64,000 bases of DNA from Gordius sp. MW1. Taxonomy: Eukaryota; Nematomorpha; Gordioida; Gordea; Gordiidae. The stretch spans positions 19,974,060 through 20,038,059 of the forward strand of contig OZ038529.1 in assembly GCA_964036665.1 (NCBI GenBank). Direction: 5' to 3'. Shown here piece by piece: positions 23,061-35,903 of this stretch. The notes under the pieces are model-generated. The model was not told the DNA's origin. It made no database searches and saw only the letters and a program-made list of their open reading frames with translations. How positions within the stretch are numbered: position 1 is the stretch's first letter; every line of letters begins with the position of its first letter. The position numbers were made by a program, and so were the translations under genes.

Positions 23061-26000
23061 TGATGTGGGAGTTTTTTAAGCGAGGAATGAGGGCCGAATA
23101 TGTGGGGGAGTGAGGGCCAACTTTTTATATCGTATAAGGCAATATCATATGGAACACAATAACAATAAAAATTTATATCCTCTTAGATTTCGTCTTAATT
23201 AAACAAATGTTTCTTATATGAATTATATATCTATTCGTTACACACCCGATGAATACATATGTATATACAATCAAAACTAATTAATAAGTAACGCTTGGGG
23301 TCCTTAGCTGGTCACGATTCTCAAATTGAAGACTCACCAGGTCCGTCCCGCCTTGGCCTATTTTCCAATAAATGCATTTCTTCCTCAGGGCTGACCACGA
23401 CCTGACTAGTATCCACCGTATCCAGATCAACGCTAACGACTCCACCAGCGCTATTGATTAAACCGGCAAAACCGTACTGGCTTGCCTTGCTGCCGGTAGG
23501 GAATCGTTCGCCTACACTTTGGCATTCGATCCCAACTGCGACATCTCGGTAAAAAGTCCTGGTCTTCCGTATTCCTGCCTGCCCTTGCCCTCTCCGCACT
23601 TATCGCGTCGGAACGTCTCGCTTGATCCTGGGGGCGTTGCGTCGTCGTCGTTTGAGCTGCGCGTTGGGCTAACTGTCGGTGCTGATCCGGGTAAACTCGT
23701 CCGGCTGTACCCCGGGATAGGCCAGGTGTCCCGATACAGCATTTTTATGCCACACGTATTAGGCCTAGGGCATCACATCCCGTCTACTCGCCGCCCTTTC
23801 ATTTAAATGGGTATGTCCGTTGGGGACTTTTACGTAGGGCTCCATCGGCCTTCGTTCTCGGACCTTAAACACGATCGGTATTGGCCTACCCATTTGTATC
23901 GCTCTCAAGCGTACCTCAACGACTACCCACTCTGTTACGTATTCCATCTAGAAAAAATAAAAAAAAATTATTATATCAATCTAGAGCCTATTTGTTCAAC
24001 GTGACGCACGTGCAGACCGGGAGAAGCTAACACTTCTAACTCATACATTTTAATACCCTTATGAAATAGGATTGCTGCCTCTAGCCATCTCTCCTTTCCA
24101 ATACAATTTGGCGCCCATACAGCATTACCGATTTTAAAGGTTAATTTTGCGCCGATTGTAACATCATATCCACAGGCGTGTGGGGTAAACGGCCAAGATA
24201 TACCTCACTGGGGGCCTCGACTTTATGGTACAGCCGATATAGCCATGTCCCGTCCTTTTCGACCTTAGTGTTTTTTAAACATCGTTTCCCCACAGCCACG
24301 TGCCTTTCCTCCAGTCCATTCGTACTCGGATGATACAGACGGGTAAGTAAATGCCGTATCCTCATTTACTACCTTTAAACTCGACGCTGGTAAAAGCGGT
24401 GCCGTTGTCGCATACACTCGTCTTCGAGACACCATAAGAATCTGTCATAGTTTTTAAGAAATCGTCTACTACCTCCTTAGATAACCTGCTCACTTGTTTA
24501 TATTCTACTCAATTGGAGTGCCCATCTTGGAGGACTTTATCCTTCAAATCAACGAAATCAAGGTCTATTCTTTCCCACACTTGTTTCGTTAGCGGCCATC
24601 CCGCCTACTTGTCGTGTATTGGCCGCATTGTCCTGCGAACAAAGTAATATCTCGTGATATTTTGGGACACCAATGTGTCTCTTCAATAGACCATTCATCT
24701 TGGCTATGCCCGTATCTGCATGAAGCAATTTGAGGACCCGAAGTCGCATTAATGAAGGAATTAATATAAGTTCGTTGAGTTGTAAATGTTGTTGTTGACC
24801 ACAAATTCATGTATCAAGTTTCAAAAAGTAGATGGTAACGGCTCTAGCATTCTTTTGTTCATCAAGTAACCTAACACCAAAATTAAGTCTGGATCCTCTT
24901 GGACTAATTTTGCAGGATTGACAACGTCGCAATTTTGTGATACTGTGTTTACTTCTGCGAAGTTTTCGCCTTTTAAATCTTCGTAAGTTAGGCCATCATT
25001 ATTGTTTCCTAATCTCAATAATGTGCCCGGCCAGCTATTTGACCACCTTTGCGGAATTTTAAAGTTGCGTTAAAGTTTCTTAGGGCTAACAACCATTTTT
25101 GCAGCCTTGGGTTTATCAATAGATCTCGGTAGCAGCGGTTTGTGGTAGGTAAAAATATCAAAACTTAGACCAATTAAATATGCATGGTAACCGTTCAAAC
25201 ACACTATCATCGCCAAAGCCTCCTTTTCAACCACTTAGTAAATAAGCTCTGATTTGGCAAATTTTCCTGAAAATTGAGCGTTCTTCCTGACCGATTACAT
25301 GGATTCTCTGCCTACACCTCACTGTGACGCATCTACCGCTAACGCGAATGGTAGATAGGGTAAAAAGCATCAAAACAGGTCCTTCAGTCAAAATCTTTTT
25401 TAACGTCAAACGCTTCCTGCTCCTTGGTCCGCCATACATATCTTACAGTGTTCGTCGTCAACAAGTATAAAGGTGTTGCTATCTCCGCGATGTTCGGCAT
25501 AAACTTGCTGTAGTAATTCACTGACCCAAGAAAGGATAGCGTCTCTTTCTTGTTTTAAGGTGGTCGCATTTTAAGCATCGCATCCATTTTCCTTTTTAAG
25601 GGACGAACGACTCCATTACCCAATTAATGACCCAAGTATATTAGTTCCATTCCACCTATGGCGCATTTACTACGCTTATCACGTAATCCTCGTTCTTGAA
25701 TTTGTTCTAAAACTGTAAAATATTTTTGCGCTCCTCCTTGTAGCTTCCACTACAAGAACGTAATCTAAGTAGTAAAACACACGAGAAAGACCTTAAAATA
25801 CCAACGTCATGGTCTTCTGAAACACGGGGGCACTTAGGCTGAAACCGAAAGGTAGTCTTTAAAAGAGAACAAGTCTAGGACGTGTTCATCGTGGTCAGCT
25901 TCGATGAGCGATTATTTGACTTGATCTGCAGGTAAGCATTAGCAAAGTCTAATTTAATAAATATTTAGCACCTTTAGGGTTTGCGAAGATTTCGTCGATC

Positions 26001-27105
26001 TTGTTTAGGGGATACTTTAATACTACTACCCACGGTTTAAGGGAAACCCAGTAATCGCCCCACAACCTTAAGTTTTTATCAGGCTTTCTAAAGGGTACCA
26101 ACGAGGCAGCCCATTCCCTATATTCCACCGGCTCGATCATCTCTTGCTCTCCCCATTGTATAAAGATGGTTTCCAATTTTTCCTATCAAACAAATGGTAT
26201 TCTCCGCGCTGGCCAAAATTTTAGTACAGCGCCTGGCTTCAGTAAAATATTATACACGTATGCCCTTAGCCGTCCAAGCTCGTCTACCAAGACAGACTTA
26301 AACTTTTCCATCATAAGTGCTTCCTGACCAACTATTCAGGGACCGGACTTCATCACCACCACTCATAAGATTACGAGTGTCAGCAGAAGTCGGTTGATGT
26401 CTCTGTACTTACCGATAGTCCGTCTATTTCAGAACCGCGAGAGGTAAACTTTAAACCCTAAGCCATAAATGGCGTCCTTATGGCATTCCTACCTGCCCCG
26501 TCGAAATGTTTTTCACCCATTTCCCGTCTGCTAGAACTGATTTTCCTACATAACCAAACCATTCCAATGGTTCAGTCACCTTAAGCCATTGCCATCCTAG
26601 TACGGGTATAATCTCCACCGAGGTGATATAAAGCGGTAACATTAATTTTTTGCTGCCCACCTCTACCTAAGCATTAATTTTTCCTAAAATTTCTTATTTT
26701 CTCCCGTCTATTAGTCAAGCCCTGGTATTTGTTCTATCCCATTTTCTAATAAGCCAGGTAGACCTAAACTTATTCTTACTTATTAATGAAATAGATGCCC
26801 CACTATCCCCTAAATCTCGTTTAATTTTTGGTCGATCTTTAACTTGGTTATCGGGCGGCTACTTTGTTTGATGTGGGAGTCTTTGAAAGGATAAATGAGA
26901 GCCGATTAAGTGGGGGAAGGCCGAACTTTTCTAACGAATAAGGCAATATCATGGAACATAATAAGAATTTATTCCGCGTGAGATTCCGTCTTATAAATTA
27001 GAAATATGATTATTATATGAATGAATATATATCTATTCGTTACAACACCGGAAAATTACATAAACGCTTGGGCTTCTCCGCTGGTCACGGATCCTCACAA
27101 TAGTA
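23061..27105 (-). mobile_element. Ty3/gypsy LTR retrotransposon fossil with both LTRs
   Basis: About 4 kb. LTR-like repeats lie at 23061-23320 and 26871-27105 (shared tgatgtgggagt, aaggcaatatcat, atatctattcgttac, ctggtcac). Minus-strand remains include an aspartic-protease-like segment (about 26780-26830), RT (EYREWAASLVPFRKPDKN, 26060-26130), RNase H and an integrase segment (RLYHPSTNGLEERHVAVGKR, 24260-24350). It is broken with many breaks. The two LTRs differ noticeably, so it is old. GC content is higher than in neighbouring DNA, as expected for a decayed coding element. Confidence 0.85.
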
Positions 27106-28352
27106 TAAATTTTTTTTTACAAAAGTCGAGTCATGTCGGTATTTAGCGTCGAGGCGAGACCGAGATTTTTCTAGATCGAGACGAGATCGAAACTCTTGCA
27201 ATAGCACTTGAGACGAACGAGATTTTTCTTTCGAGACTGAGACGAGATCGAAACACTACTTACACAGGCCGCTTGATGCCAAACCGGCTTTAATAAATGA
27301 TTGTTGGGCTTGGGTCGGGCTTGAGATGTCATAGTTTCCTCAACAGAGGCGGTAATGATATCTCCCAGGAAAAATATAAGAAAACTGGAAAAATACTTAG
27401 AGAGTCAAAAAATTTGAATTAGTAATATAACACAAAAACCAACCCATTTAGCGTCATGTTTATATAAATGTATTGAGAATTTTACATTAAACGGTAAAAT
27501 AATTTAATGCTTAAACCAAAAAATTTAATAAAAATTTATAGGAAAAACAAGTTTTACGAACTTAATTGCTATCTAATTCATTTATATGTCCTCATCTGTA
27601 GCTTTAAATATGGCCTGGCTTAATAAATCGAGAGGATTAAGGTGATTAATAAGATGTAAATTGTGTTTAATCGCCACATTTTTAATATCTTGTGTCAATA
27701 TGTCTTATTTATTACGAATAGATCCTTTCGGAGGCCGAACTGAAAGGCGGCAACGAAAACATTCTTATTTGTGTACCAATCGCTTGATTGCTTCATATCC
27801 CTTTTCCCAAATTTAAGGCTTTGTGATTTAAAACTAGCCCATATCCCAGACTCGGCCCAAATGCCTTCTCTAACAAAAAATTCATCAAGATTTGCCAAAA
27901 TCTTTCCTATTGGAGTTGCACATTATTGCACAGGCGAGTAGCATAGCTCGCTTTACTGCCACTTAAATTTTTACACAAAAACCTGAATCAAGCACGAGGG
28001 GCTAAATGTGACAACAAAATTGCTGTCTTTATTAATTAAATATGGTTTTGCCACTATTTCACAATGATTTTCCCTCAATGTCACATTTATCGAATAAAAT
28101 GCTTAACAACATTTTTTAAAAATGCTCGGTTTCCCTCGGGCTGCATTATTATAGAAAATATTTGGCCTAAAAATGGTGAGGTGGCTTGAATTAAATCCCA
28201 AAAGTTATCATTGTTCAACAAAATATGCATATTCTATTTATCATCAAAACATTCACATAATACCTTAATTTGGAGCCAAGATAACAACACCACCATTTGT
28301 GATCCTTTATGCAATTGCTTTTCATACATTGAGTTAGGTATTCAATTTCTTT
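27106..28352. other. Intergenic with repeat fragments
   Basis: 27115-27265 is rich in GAGACGAGATCGA motifs. 27340-27530 is an inverted copy of the ~280-bp repeat found at 5805 and 14700. A minus-strand ORF at 27695-27898 (67 aa) shows no motif I recognise. The rest is AT-rich and unassigned. Confidence 0.4.
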
Positions 28353-30300
28353 TAATTGCTATGCAATTTATGGGCTCGCTTTTCGTTGTCCATCCGTCCG
28401 TCCGTCCGTCCTACATGTACTGATGTGGGTTCGAATCCCAGAGAGGGCAAATTTTTTTTATTTTTTTTTATTTTATTGTTTTTGTTAATACCATTGATAA
28501 TATGATATTTTGACCGTGTCCTGGCTACTGACCAATGAAAAAAATGACCATTGGCCAAAGTGTAAATCGAAATTTTTTTTCTGTTTTTTGAATTGCTATA
28601 TTAGGTTAACATTAGAGATGCACCGATACCAAGTATCGGCATGGTATCGGCGCCGATACCTTGCCAAAAGTATCGGCCGATACTTTGCTAGTATCGGTAA
28701 TTACCAAGCCGATACCTTTTTCAATATGAAACTCAAAAAATAATATTTATAGTATCTCCTACCATTAAAAATAGAGGACTTTTTAAATTTTTTGAAAATT
28801 GTTTCATTTGATTGGCTATAAATATTTCTATGTGGAGTATAACAAACTCATTGACCATCTGTTCCGAATAACTGCGCTTTTAAGTAAATATTGTTTTATT
28901 TTAAAATTATTATATATTAAGCCTTAGATGGATTCTTTAGATACACTAGGAGTTATTTAGTTGTGTCAGCAGATGAAAAAATTGTAATCTGTGACTTATG
29001 CAAAGCTAAAATAAGTCGTGGGGGCAAAGACAAACATTCCTTTAATACTTCAAATTTAAGGAAACATTTAAAAACTAGACATCAAATCTAATTTCGCAGT
29101 GTTCTTAAAAATGAAAGTGATTTTTATAATCACAATACTTTTGAATTAATTAATAACAAAATTTATTATTATAAATTAATATTATATTACAATTGTTTTG
29201 TCGTCAAAATTCCGATCTACCATAATTTGGATGTCACTTAATTTATAATATTTAATTTGCATACATTTTTTAGTATAAAATTTTTTTATTATAAGTATCG
29301 GCATGGTATCGGTATCGGCAAAAAAATCTTAAGTATCGGCTGGTATCGGTATCGGCACAAAATAGTGGTATCGGTGCATCTCTAGTTAACATTGATAATA
29401 ACCTATGCCCCCTTATACAAGGGCCTATGCCTCTACTGATATGGGTCCCTTTGCCCTCCCGCCTACAAAGGCTTATGCCTCTATTGATGTGGATTCGAAT
29501 CCCGGAGAGGGCAAATTTTTTATATTTTTTTTTATAAATTAATATATTGTTTTTGTTAATACCATTAATATTATGACGTTTTGACCGTGTCCTGGCTACT
29601 GACCAATAAAAAAAATGACCATTGGCCAAAGTTTAAATCGAAATTTTTTTCGTTTTTTGAATTGCTATACTAGGTTAACATTGATAATTACCCTGTGCCC
29701 CCTATACAAGAGCCTGTGCCTCTACTGATATGGGTCCCTGTGCCGCCCCCCCTCCCCTACAAAAGCCTATGCCTCTACTGATGTGGGTTCGAATCCCGGA
29801 GAGGGCAAATTTTTATTTTTTTAATTAATATATTGTTCTTGTTAATACCATTGATAATATGGCTTTTTGACCGTGTCTTGGCTACTGACCAATAGAAAAA
29901 AATAACCACGGGCCAAAGTGTATCATTTTTTTTCTATATTATAAATATAGGCTATTTGGCCGTTTGCTGGCTACTGACCAATAAAAAAAAGGACCACTGG
30001 CCAAAGTGAGAATAAAATCTTTTTTTTCTCTAGATTATAATTATTGGCTGCTGGCTACTGACAATGGATTAGTCTCACCACTGGCTAAGGTGAGATTAAA
30101 ATCGATATTTTTTCTAAATGATAATTATAGGTTAGTTATTTGGCTGTCTGCTGACCATTAGAAAAAATGACCACCGGCCAAAGTGTATATTCCATTTCTT
30201 CTATATAATTAAAGGCTATTTGGCCGTCTGACCAATAGAAAAAATGACCAATGGCCAAAGTCTGATTGGAAATTTTATATGTTTTTTTAATATCTTGTTT
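28353..30300 (+). repeat. SINE-like tandem array, plus orientation
   Basis: It opens with aattgctatgcaatttatgg, then gtccgtccgtccgtcc. Units follow, each with a tRNA 3'-half-like segment (gggttcgaatcccggagagg, then an oligo-T run), attaataccattgataatat and the ccaatgaaaaaaatgaccattgg hairpin. B-box copies lie near 28427, 29492 and 29787. From 29890 to 30270 several shorter hairpin units follow. The hAT element at 28613-29384 interrupts the first unit. Confidence 0.72.
28613..29384 (+). mobile_element. hAT DNA transposon remnant with BED zinc finger
   Basis: Terminal inverted repeats tagagatgcaccgatacc / ggtatcggtgcatctcta, with TATCGG-rich subterminal repeats. It is flanked by an exact 8-bp duplication gttaacat (28605-28612, 29385-29392), the hAT hallmark. 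Residual coding at about 28948-29088 reads CDLCKAKISRG, then NLRKHLKTRH. This C2..H-x4-H pattern is typical of the BED finger that opens hAT transposases. A TAA follows soon after, and no catalytic domain remains, so the copy is non-autonomous. Confidence 0.85.
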
Positions 30301-31829
30301 ATACTATACATATGCGCATGATTTGAATAAAGTCTCTAGTCATAATTCAATTTATGGGTCGCCTACACCAAATTGTTTAAATTTATACAGTACCAGAAGA
30401 CTCTAAATTGAAAATTGTACGTTTTGGAAGGATGACTATTGGTTTTTCCAAGGTCATGCCCTCTCTTTGCGCTCCTTTTGTCATTGTAATTAATTTAGAA
30501 GTTGATAAATAAGAATGAATGAAAGAAAACCTATTCCTCAAAATCAAGGATAAAATGCAAAATGATAACTTAGTTTATTTCATACAAATATTTAAAAAGC
30601 AATATTTTTGTAAAACCTGCTATAAAAAATTTATTAATACTGAGGAAAATTATTAATCTACAATCTATATATATATAAATCTAAGTCCCTTTTTTTTGAA
30701 CGCTAATAACTTTTAGAGTTCTCAACTGATTGCCACCAAATTTGGCCAGATTATTGCCTTAAAATTGTAGATGGTTTATAGATACTTTTTATCAACCTGC
30801 GACAGCTAGAACCCTGTTTTTTGGTAGTCTATACCGCCATCTAGCGGATTATTTGTACCACGTTTTTTATACTTATTTATTGATATGGTGCTACTAATTA
30901 CCTTAAACTTTTTTCCACGATTGCTTTGTCATTTGTGTCTCAATTTTTTACTCAACTACGCCCGTTTTTTTTACAACCTATAAAGCTGTAACAAATAAAT
31001 ATTCTCGATACCGTAAAACATCACCATTTTCTTAAATAAATATAACGCGCGCTTTTAAAAAACATTCCCACGTTTCGTGCTTTGCTATTTTTAGGAAGTT
31101 CGGTTATTAATATTAAAAGTACAAAAAGATTACTTTAACGGTAAGTTGATAAATGCAGACAATGGTTAACCGACAAACTTGAAATGCAGTTATATGACTA
31201 TTCATACAGAATAATGCTTCGAGAGCACGAAAAAATCATATAAAATGCCGCCAATAATTCATCAATGTAATATGTGAGCCACAATTGAATCGGAACGTCT
31301 GCTCTACATTAGTTAGATTACGGGCAGTGATGGGTATCCTTTATAAAAAATAAGATCAACAGAGGATGGTGGTAGCGTGGTAACCATTCAACTGCGGAAC
31401 GCAATAGTCTAGGTAGATAGCCCTTGGGTTTATGCCCCCCCCCCTTAAATGACAAAAAAAAAATCAATACAACAACCCTTAAAAATTAAAAAAAAATATT
31501 TATTTTGCCCCCCCCCCATCCTAATTGAACTTAAACGTTTTCGCCCCCCTTTACAATAAGATTTTGCTTACTGTTAATAAAGGATAAGGAGAAGTCTTCT
31601 TCTTAGATGCTTGAGGAAGAACTGGTAAAACTTTCCTACTGACTTTCCTCTGGCAACTATTCGTTCCCAAATTAATATAGCCGTGGTTCTAACGTCTTCC
31701 GGAAGGGCTGTCACATAATTCGGTAGAAAAACTGCTCATTCAGCTAAAAATTGCCTTTAAACGCTTATTACTGTGAAACTCTAATGTGCAACATTCCAGA
31801 ACATATGGAATGGGTATAGTATTACAGAA

Positions 31830-32610
31830 GTGCAATCTTATCGTTTGGGATGAATGCACAATGGCTTATGAAAAACCGCTCTAAGTTCTAATCGGTAGTT
31901 GCAAGATTTACAAAGAACCATCAAACATATTGGTAACGCAAGGTTATTGCTTGCAGGAGATTTCAGGCAATCTTTACCGGTTCTCTTACGATCCACCCCT
32001 GCGGACGAAATTAATGCTTGCCTAAAATATTCTATTTTGTTGCCTTATGTCAAAACATTAAATTTAACTACTAATATGCGTGTAGTATTTCAAAATCAAC
32101 CTGCATGTGAGATATCCTCCCATTAATTGCTAGAAATTGGGAAGGGAACCGTGCACGTTGATATATGCTCAAAACGGATTTTTTTTCCTACCAACATTTG
32201 CAATTTTGTTCCATCTAAACTGCTTGGTTGATAAAGTGTTTCCAAATATTAACGCCCATTATCATGATCGACTTTGGCCCCCCCAACGGGCTAATCTCGC
32301 CCCCAAAAATAATGACGTCCACGAGCTTAACAATCTCATTCTGTCTAACATTCAAGGCAATCCAATTAATTACAAGTCGGTTGACACTGCTGTTGTTATT
32401 GATGACGCAAATTATGCAGTCGAATCTTTCAATTCAAATGATCTGGCAGGGATGCCACCTCACATTCTGCATTCGAAAATTGGCGTACCAAGTATCGCGA
32501 TGTGCAAATTCAGTCAGCCAAAATTTTGCAATGGTTTACGTCTCGCTGTTAAACGCTTGATGTGCAACGTTGAAGAAGCCACGATTTTGACTGGACATGT
32601 GCATTTTTAA
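31830..32610 (+). pseudogene. Helitron PIF1-like helicase fragment
   Basis: CNLIVWDECTMAYEKP (Walker B region) appears at about 31827-31875. In another frame from 31899, LLLAGDFRQSLPVLLRSTPA and NLTTNMRV follow. From about 32137 the reading continues with RANLAPKNNDVHELNNLILS and MPPHILHSKIG. Together these match the middle and later parts of Helitron PIF1 helicases. Frame changes and stops between the blocks make it a pseudogene. Confidence 0.8.
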
Positions 32611-32862
32611 ATTTTATAACTCCATAACGGGTATAGCTGTAAATATCTTCATTTTAGCCTATCTCCTATTACCAATATGTTTCTTCCCCACCAACCATAT
32701 CAATCTCCCAGTTTTATTCTTATTCAATCTTTTTTTTAGATAAATTTAAGCATAGTTTTCTTTCGGCCGTCCGAAGCCAGGCCCAAACCTGGCCCGAATG
32801 GTCGGGCATATCTTAACATCTCTCAGGTAAAGTTAAAATCGTATAGGTACAATCAAAATATT

Positions 32863-33015
32863 CATGGGCGTAGCCAGAGGGAGGCAGGGAGGGGTGGCTG
32901 CCCCCCATCCAAATCATTTTTTTTAATTTATTAAAATTATGGTTAACATTTCAAAAAATTATCATTTTATTCCTGCCTAAATTATTATTGCCCCCCTCTA
33001 ACCAATGCCTACCCT
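32863..33015. mobile_element. GGGCGTAGCC MITE, decayed copy
   Basis: It begins catgggcgtagccagagg, with G-rich then C-rich blocks (ctgccccccatcc, attgcccccctct). The right end is degenerate, so the boundary is approximate. It is nested in Helitron copy 1. Confidence 0.55.
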
Positions 33016-33629
33016 TATAAATATACCATAAGCCCCTTTTAAACTTTGACTACACTTGCAGGTCTAAACTTATCATATTAATTTTTTTACTTTATACTTT
33101 TTAAGTTATCATCTTTATACTAGTTTTTATTATAATCATACCTCACCTATAACACCTTCATCTGATCAATGTTTTACTAGGTATAACGATATAACTATCT
33201 TTCTAATTATTTGTATAATTTCTAATTATTTCTCATTCCAACCAAATATTATAAAAGCCTTCATTTAGCCAAATTTGAAGGAGATCTTTTAATATCTCTT
33301 CATTTTGATACTAATTTTAGGCTATGACATTGCACTACTATAAACGCTGTACTAAACTATTTTCTATACATTGTCGAACATTATAATCAACTTTTATACA
33401 CCAGTGCAGTGGTTTATAAATTTTTGTTACCCAGCTATGCATATTATCGTTACATCGCACTTTTCAACATATAAAATTAACAAATACCTTGCAAGTATTT
33501 TAAACTATTACAAATCTATTTAATTATGAATAAGTATGCCTTTTCCTATATTTTTTTATATCATAAACGATTGACCCATTTAGCTAATTAAGGACTAAGC
33601 CAAAGCAACGCTTGGCCGGGCACAGCTAG

Positions 33630-35436
33630 TATATATATATATAAATTTAACTCCGTTTTCTTTGTCCTCTAATAACTTCTAAAGTTTTCAACCGATTGCC
33701 ACCAAATTTGGCCAGATCATTGCCGTAGCATCCTAGATAGATTATATGTACTTTTTATCGACCTAAGTAATAAGACGGTCAAGTTTTTTTTGTTTTATAC
33801 GTTTTGACACTTATTAAGGACGTCATACAGGGATACTGTGAAATGCAACAATGTAAATAATCTTTCATATATAATAAGGGCTGAAGTATTCAATTTATTA
33901 AAAGTATTCTATTTATTAACATATCAGCAATAACATTTGGCCCCGCAAGTTGCTGGATGTATTTGAATGAGTGGCAAATGCGAGGATTTGCACATGCTCA
34001 CATTTTGATTTAGTTCATCGACAAAATACTTCCTGAAGACATCGATAGTTTAATTTATTCAGAAATTCCAAATCCGTGTACTGATAAATTATTTTTTGAT
34101 AGTTACTACAACATAATCATGGCCCATGTGGATATTTAAACGATCATCGCTGTCGTGTACATACAGTGAATCCAAGGCAGACTGAGTTCTTCCAACTGCG
34201 ACTGTTGTTAGTTAATGGCACCGGTTCATTGTAATTTCACGATATATTTAAAGTAAATAGACAACAGTATCTAGCGTATAAAGATGCATGCTTTACATTA
34301 GGCTTGCTAGAAGACGACAACCATAGGGACAGTATTCTTACTGAAGCAGCATTAAACTGTACATGAACACAAATTCGTCTACTATTCGCTATAGTGTTGA
34401 CTGCATGTTTCCCACCCCGAGCACAAACGTTGTGGTATAAGCAAAGATTCAGTGACTGATCATATCGACATCCTACAAGGTGCAACGATCTAACGTTATC
34501 ATTCAGCGACGCATGAAGCATTTTGATAGATATAGGATCTTTGCATTTTCAATGTCAATTTTAAAATTAGTCATTTTGAGTTGACCAGATCGATGTACAT
34601 CTGATTTACTCTACACTGATATGAATTTTGAACTGCAGTACAATATTTTAGAAATTGCAGCGATTGTTACTCGCAATGGCCCACCACTAACTCATGAACA
34701 AAAAACCATCTACGACCGCATTATGCTGATAGATTCGGCAGGACAGGGGTTTCTTTTTTCTGGGATGCATCAGGTGGAACTGGCAAAACATTTCTCATTT
34801 CGATAATTCTTGCAGAGATACTATACAAAAATGGCATCGCATTGGCCGTGTCATTGAAATATAAATGAAAAACTCAAAGTTAGCATTTTTGAATGGCAAG
34901 TTTCGAGGTGCACATGTATGCTGCCACGAATCCCTATGATTCCCACATATGTGCCGATTGAATTCATACGCATTAAATTTCCAATTAGGTTGGCATTCGC
35001 AATGACAATCAATAAGGGGCAAGGCCAAACGATGTCTATTTGTAGCTTAGATTTTGTCAATCCATGCTTTTCTCACGGACAGCTATATGTGGCATGTTCT
35101 CGCGTGGGTAAACCATCCAGTTTGTTTGTGTTGACTAAAGACGGACTACCCAAAAATATTATATACTTCATCGCACTAGGTTGATGATGAATTATTTTTT
35201 AATCGTCATAATTAAATGTATATATAGGTATCAAAAATAATTTAATAAAGTATAAAGAATGAAATTAATATATGATTAGTGTATTGTCATTTTATAGGCC
35301 AACATTGTCACAACGCTCGCTAGTATTTTATAGAAATAGGCTGACCCAAATTCTTTTACATATTTCCTATTGATAGGTACAAATTATTTAGTCAAATAAG
35401 AACTAAGCAAAAGCAACGCTTGGCCGGGCACAGCTA
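33630..35436 (+). mobile_element. Helitron, decayed, copy 2 (adjacent to copy 1)
   Basis: It starts with tatatatatataaatttaac directly at the CTAG end of copy 1, and repeats the accaaatttggccagatca block. It ends ggccgggcacagctaa before T, nearly the same terminus as copy 1. Internal remains cover Rep and helicase. The flanks outside the Helitron pair are partly duplicated (see findings). Confidence 0.75.
33955..35184 (+). pseudogene. Helitron Rep-helicase fragments
   Basis: EWQMRGFAHAHILI at 33969-34010 contains His-Ala-His (CAT GCT CAC, 33993-34001), the HUH metal-binding motif of rolling-circle Rep nucleases. LTEAALNC and QIRLLFAIVLTACFPP (34340-34420) match the helicase N-terminus. Walker A GGTGKT lies at 34773-34790 within WDASGGTGKTFLI. 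RIKFPIRLAFAMTINKGQGQ and YVACSRVGKPSSLFVL (34970-35130) are the helicase C-terminus. Frame changes and a missing middle make it non-functional. Confidence 0.82.
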
Positions 35437-35903
35437 ATTATTTCATAAAAATATTTAAAAAGCCACATTTTTGTAAAACCTGCTATAAAACATTTATTAA
35501 TAATTTATTTATTGAAAAAAATTAAAAATTAAAATAGTATATTTAAAAAACAACTATGACGTTGTACGAGTATTATCTGACTCCCTGCTTCATTGCCCCC
35601 CCCATAGGCATTCTCGCCCCTCTCCACCTTTCTAGACCATAAATTGCATAGCAAATATGCTACGTTTATACGGAGTATAGATGAATTTCGTTCCCCCTTC
35701 CCTTCTGCACCTCCCTCTCCCTCCCCCTTCCCACCAGGGGCAAAGCCCCTGGTTTTTATATATTGAACAATATTTCTAAAAAGAATTTATTTTTTGATCA
35801 AATAACCTTGTCAATTAAAACCATGGGCTGCACATTAAAAAAAATCGAGTGATGTGTTCACCTTATAAAAGATCTTATGTTTTTCTTTGCCAATTTGTAG
35901 AAT
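35437..35903. other. Repeat fragments: flanking duplicate and reversed C-rich terminus
   Basis: 35440-35510 duplicates sequence at 30575-30640 on the other side of the Helitrons. 35575-35760 is a reverse-orientation relative of 53777-53940 (ccataaattgcatagcaaat, tacggagtatag, then C/T-rich tract). Its end, ccaggggcaaagcccctgg, is a short perfect hairpin. Confidence 0.5.

Larger units (their letters stand above)
30664..33629 (+). mobile_element. Helitron (rolling-circle transposon), decayed, copy 1
   Basis: The 5' end is TC (tctatatatatataaat), preceded by A. The 3' end is ggccgggcacagctag, followed by T. Insertion between A and T and CTAG ends are Helitron hallmarks. Just after the start, ccaccaaatttggccagatt is shared with the neighbouring copy at 33630. 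It holds helicase remains at 31830-32610 and a MITE at about 32863-33015. A region with long C and A runs lies near 31430-31550. The Rep nuclease part is not recognisable in this copy. Confidence 0.8.

Noticed and set aside
23512-23806. Plus- and minus-strand ORFs of 76-95 aa in GC-rich DNA
   Set aside because: They overlap the decayed gypsy element next to its LTR. The open frames reflect base composition, with no protein motif.
29440-29520. Genuine tRNA gene from ggattcgaatcccggagagg
   Set aside because: Only a B box and 3' half are present. No D arm or A box at the right spacing, and no acceptor pairing.
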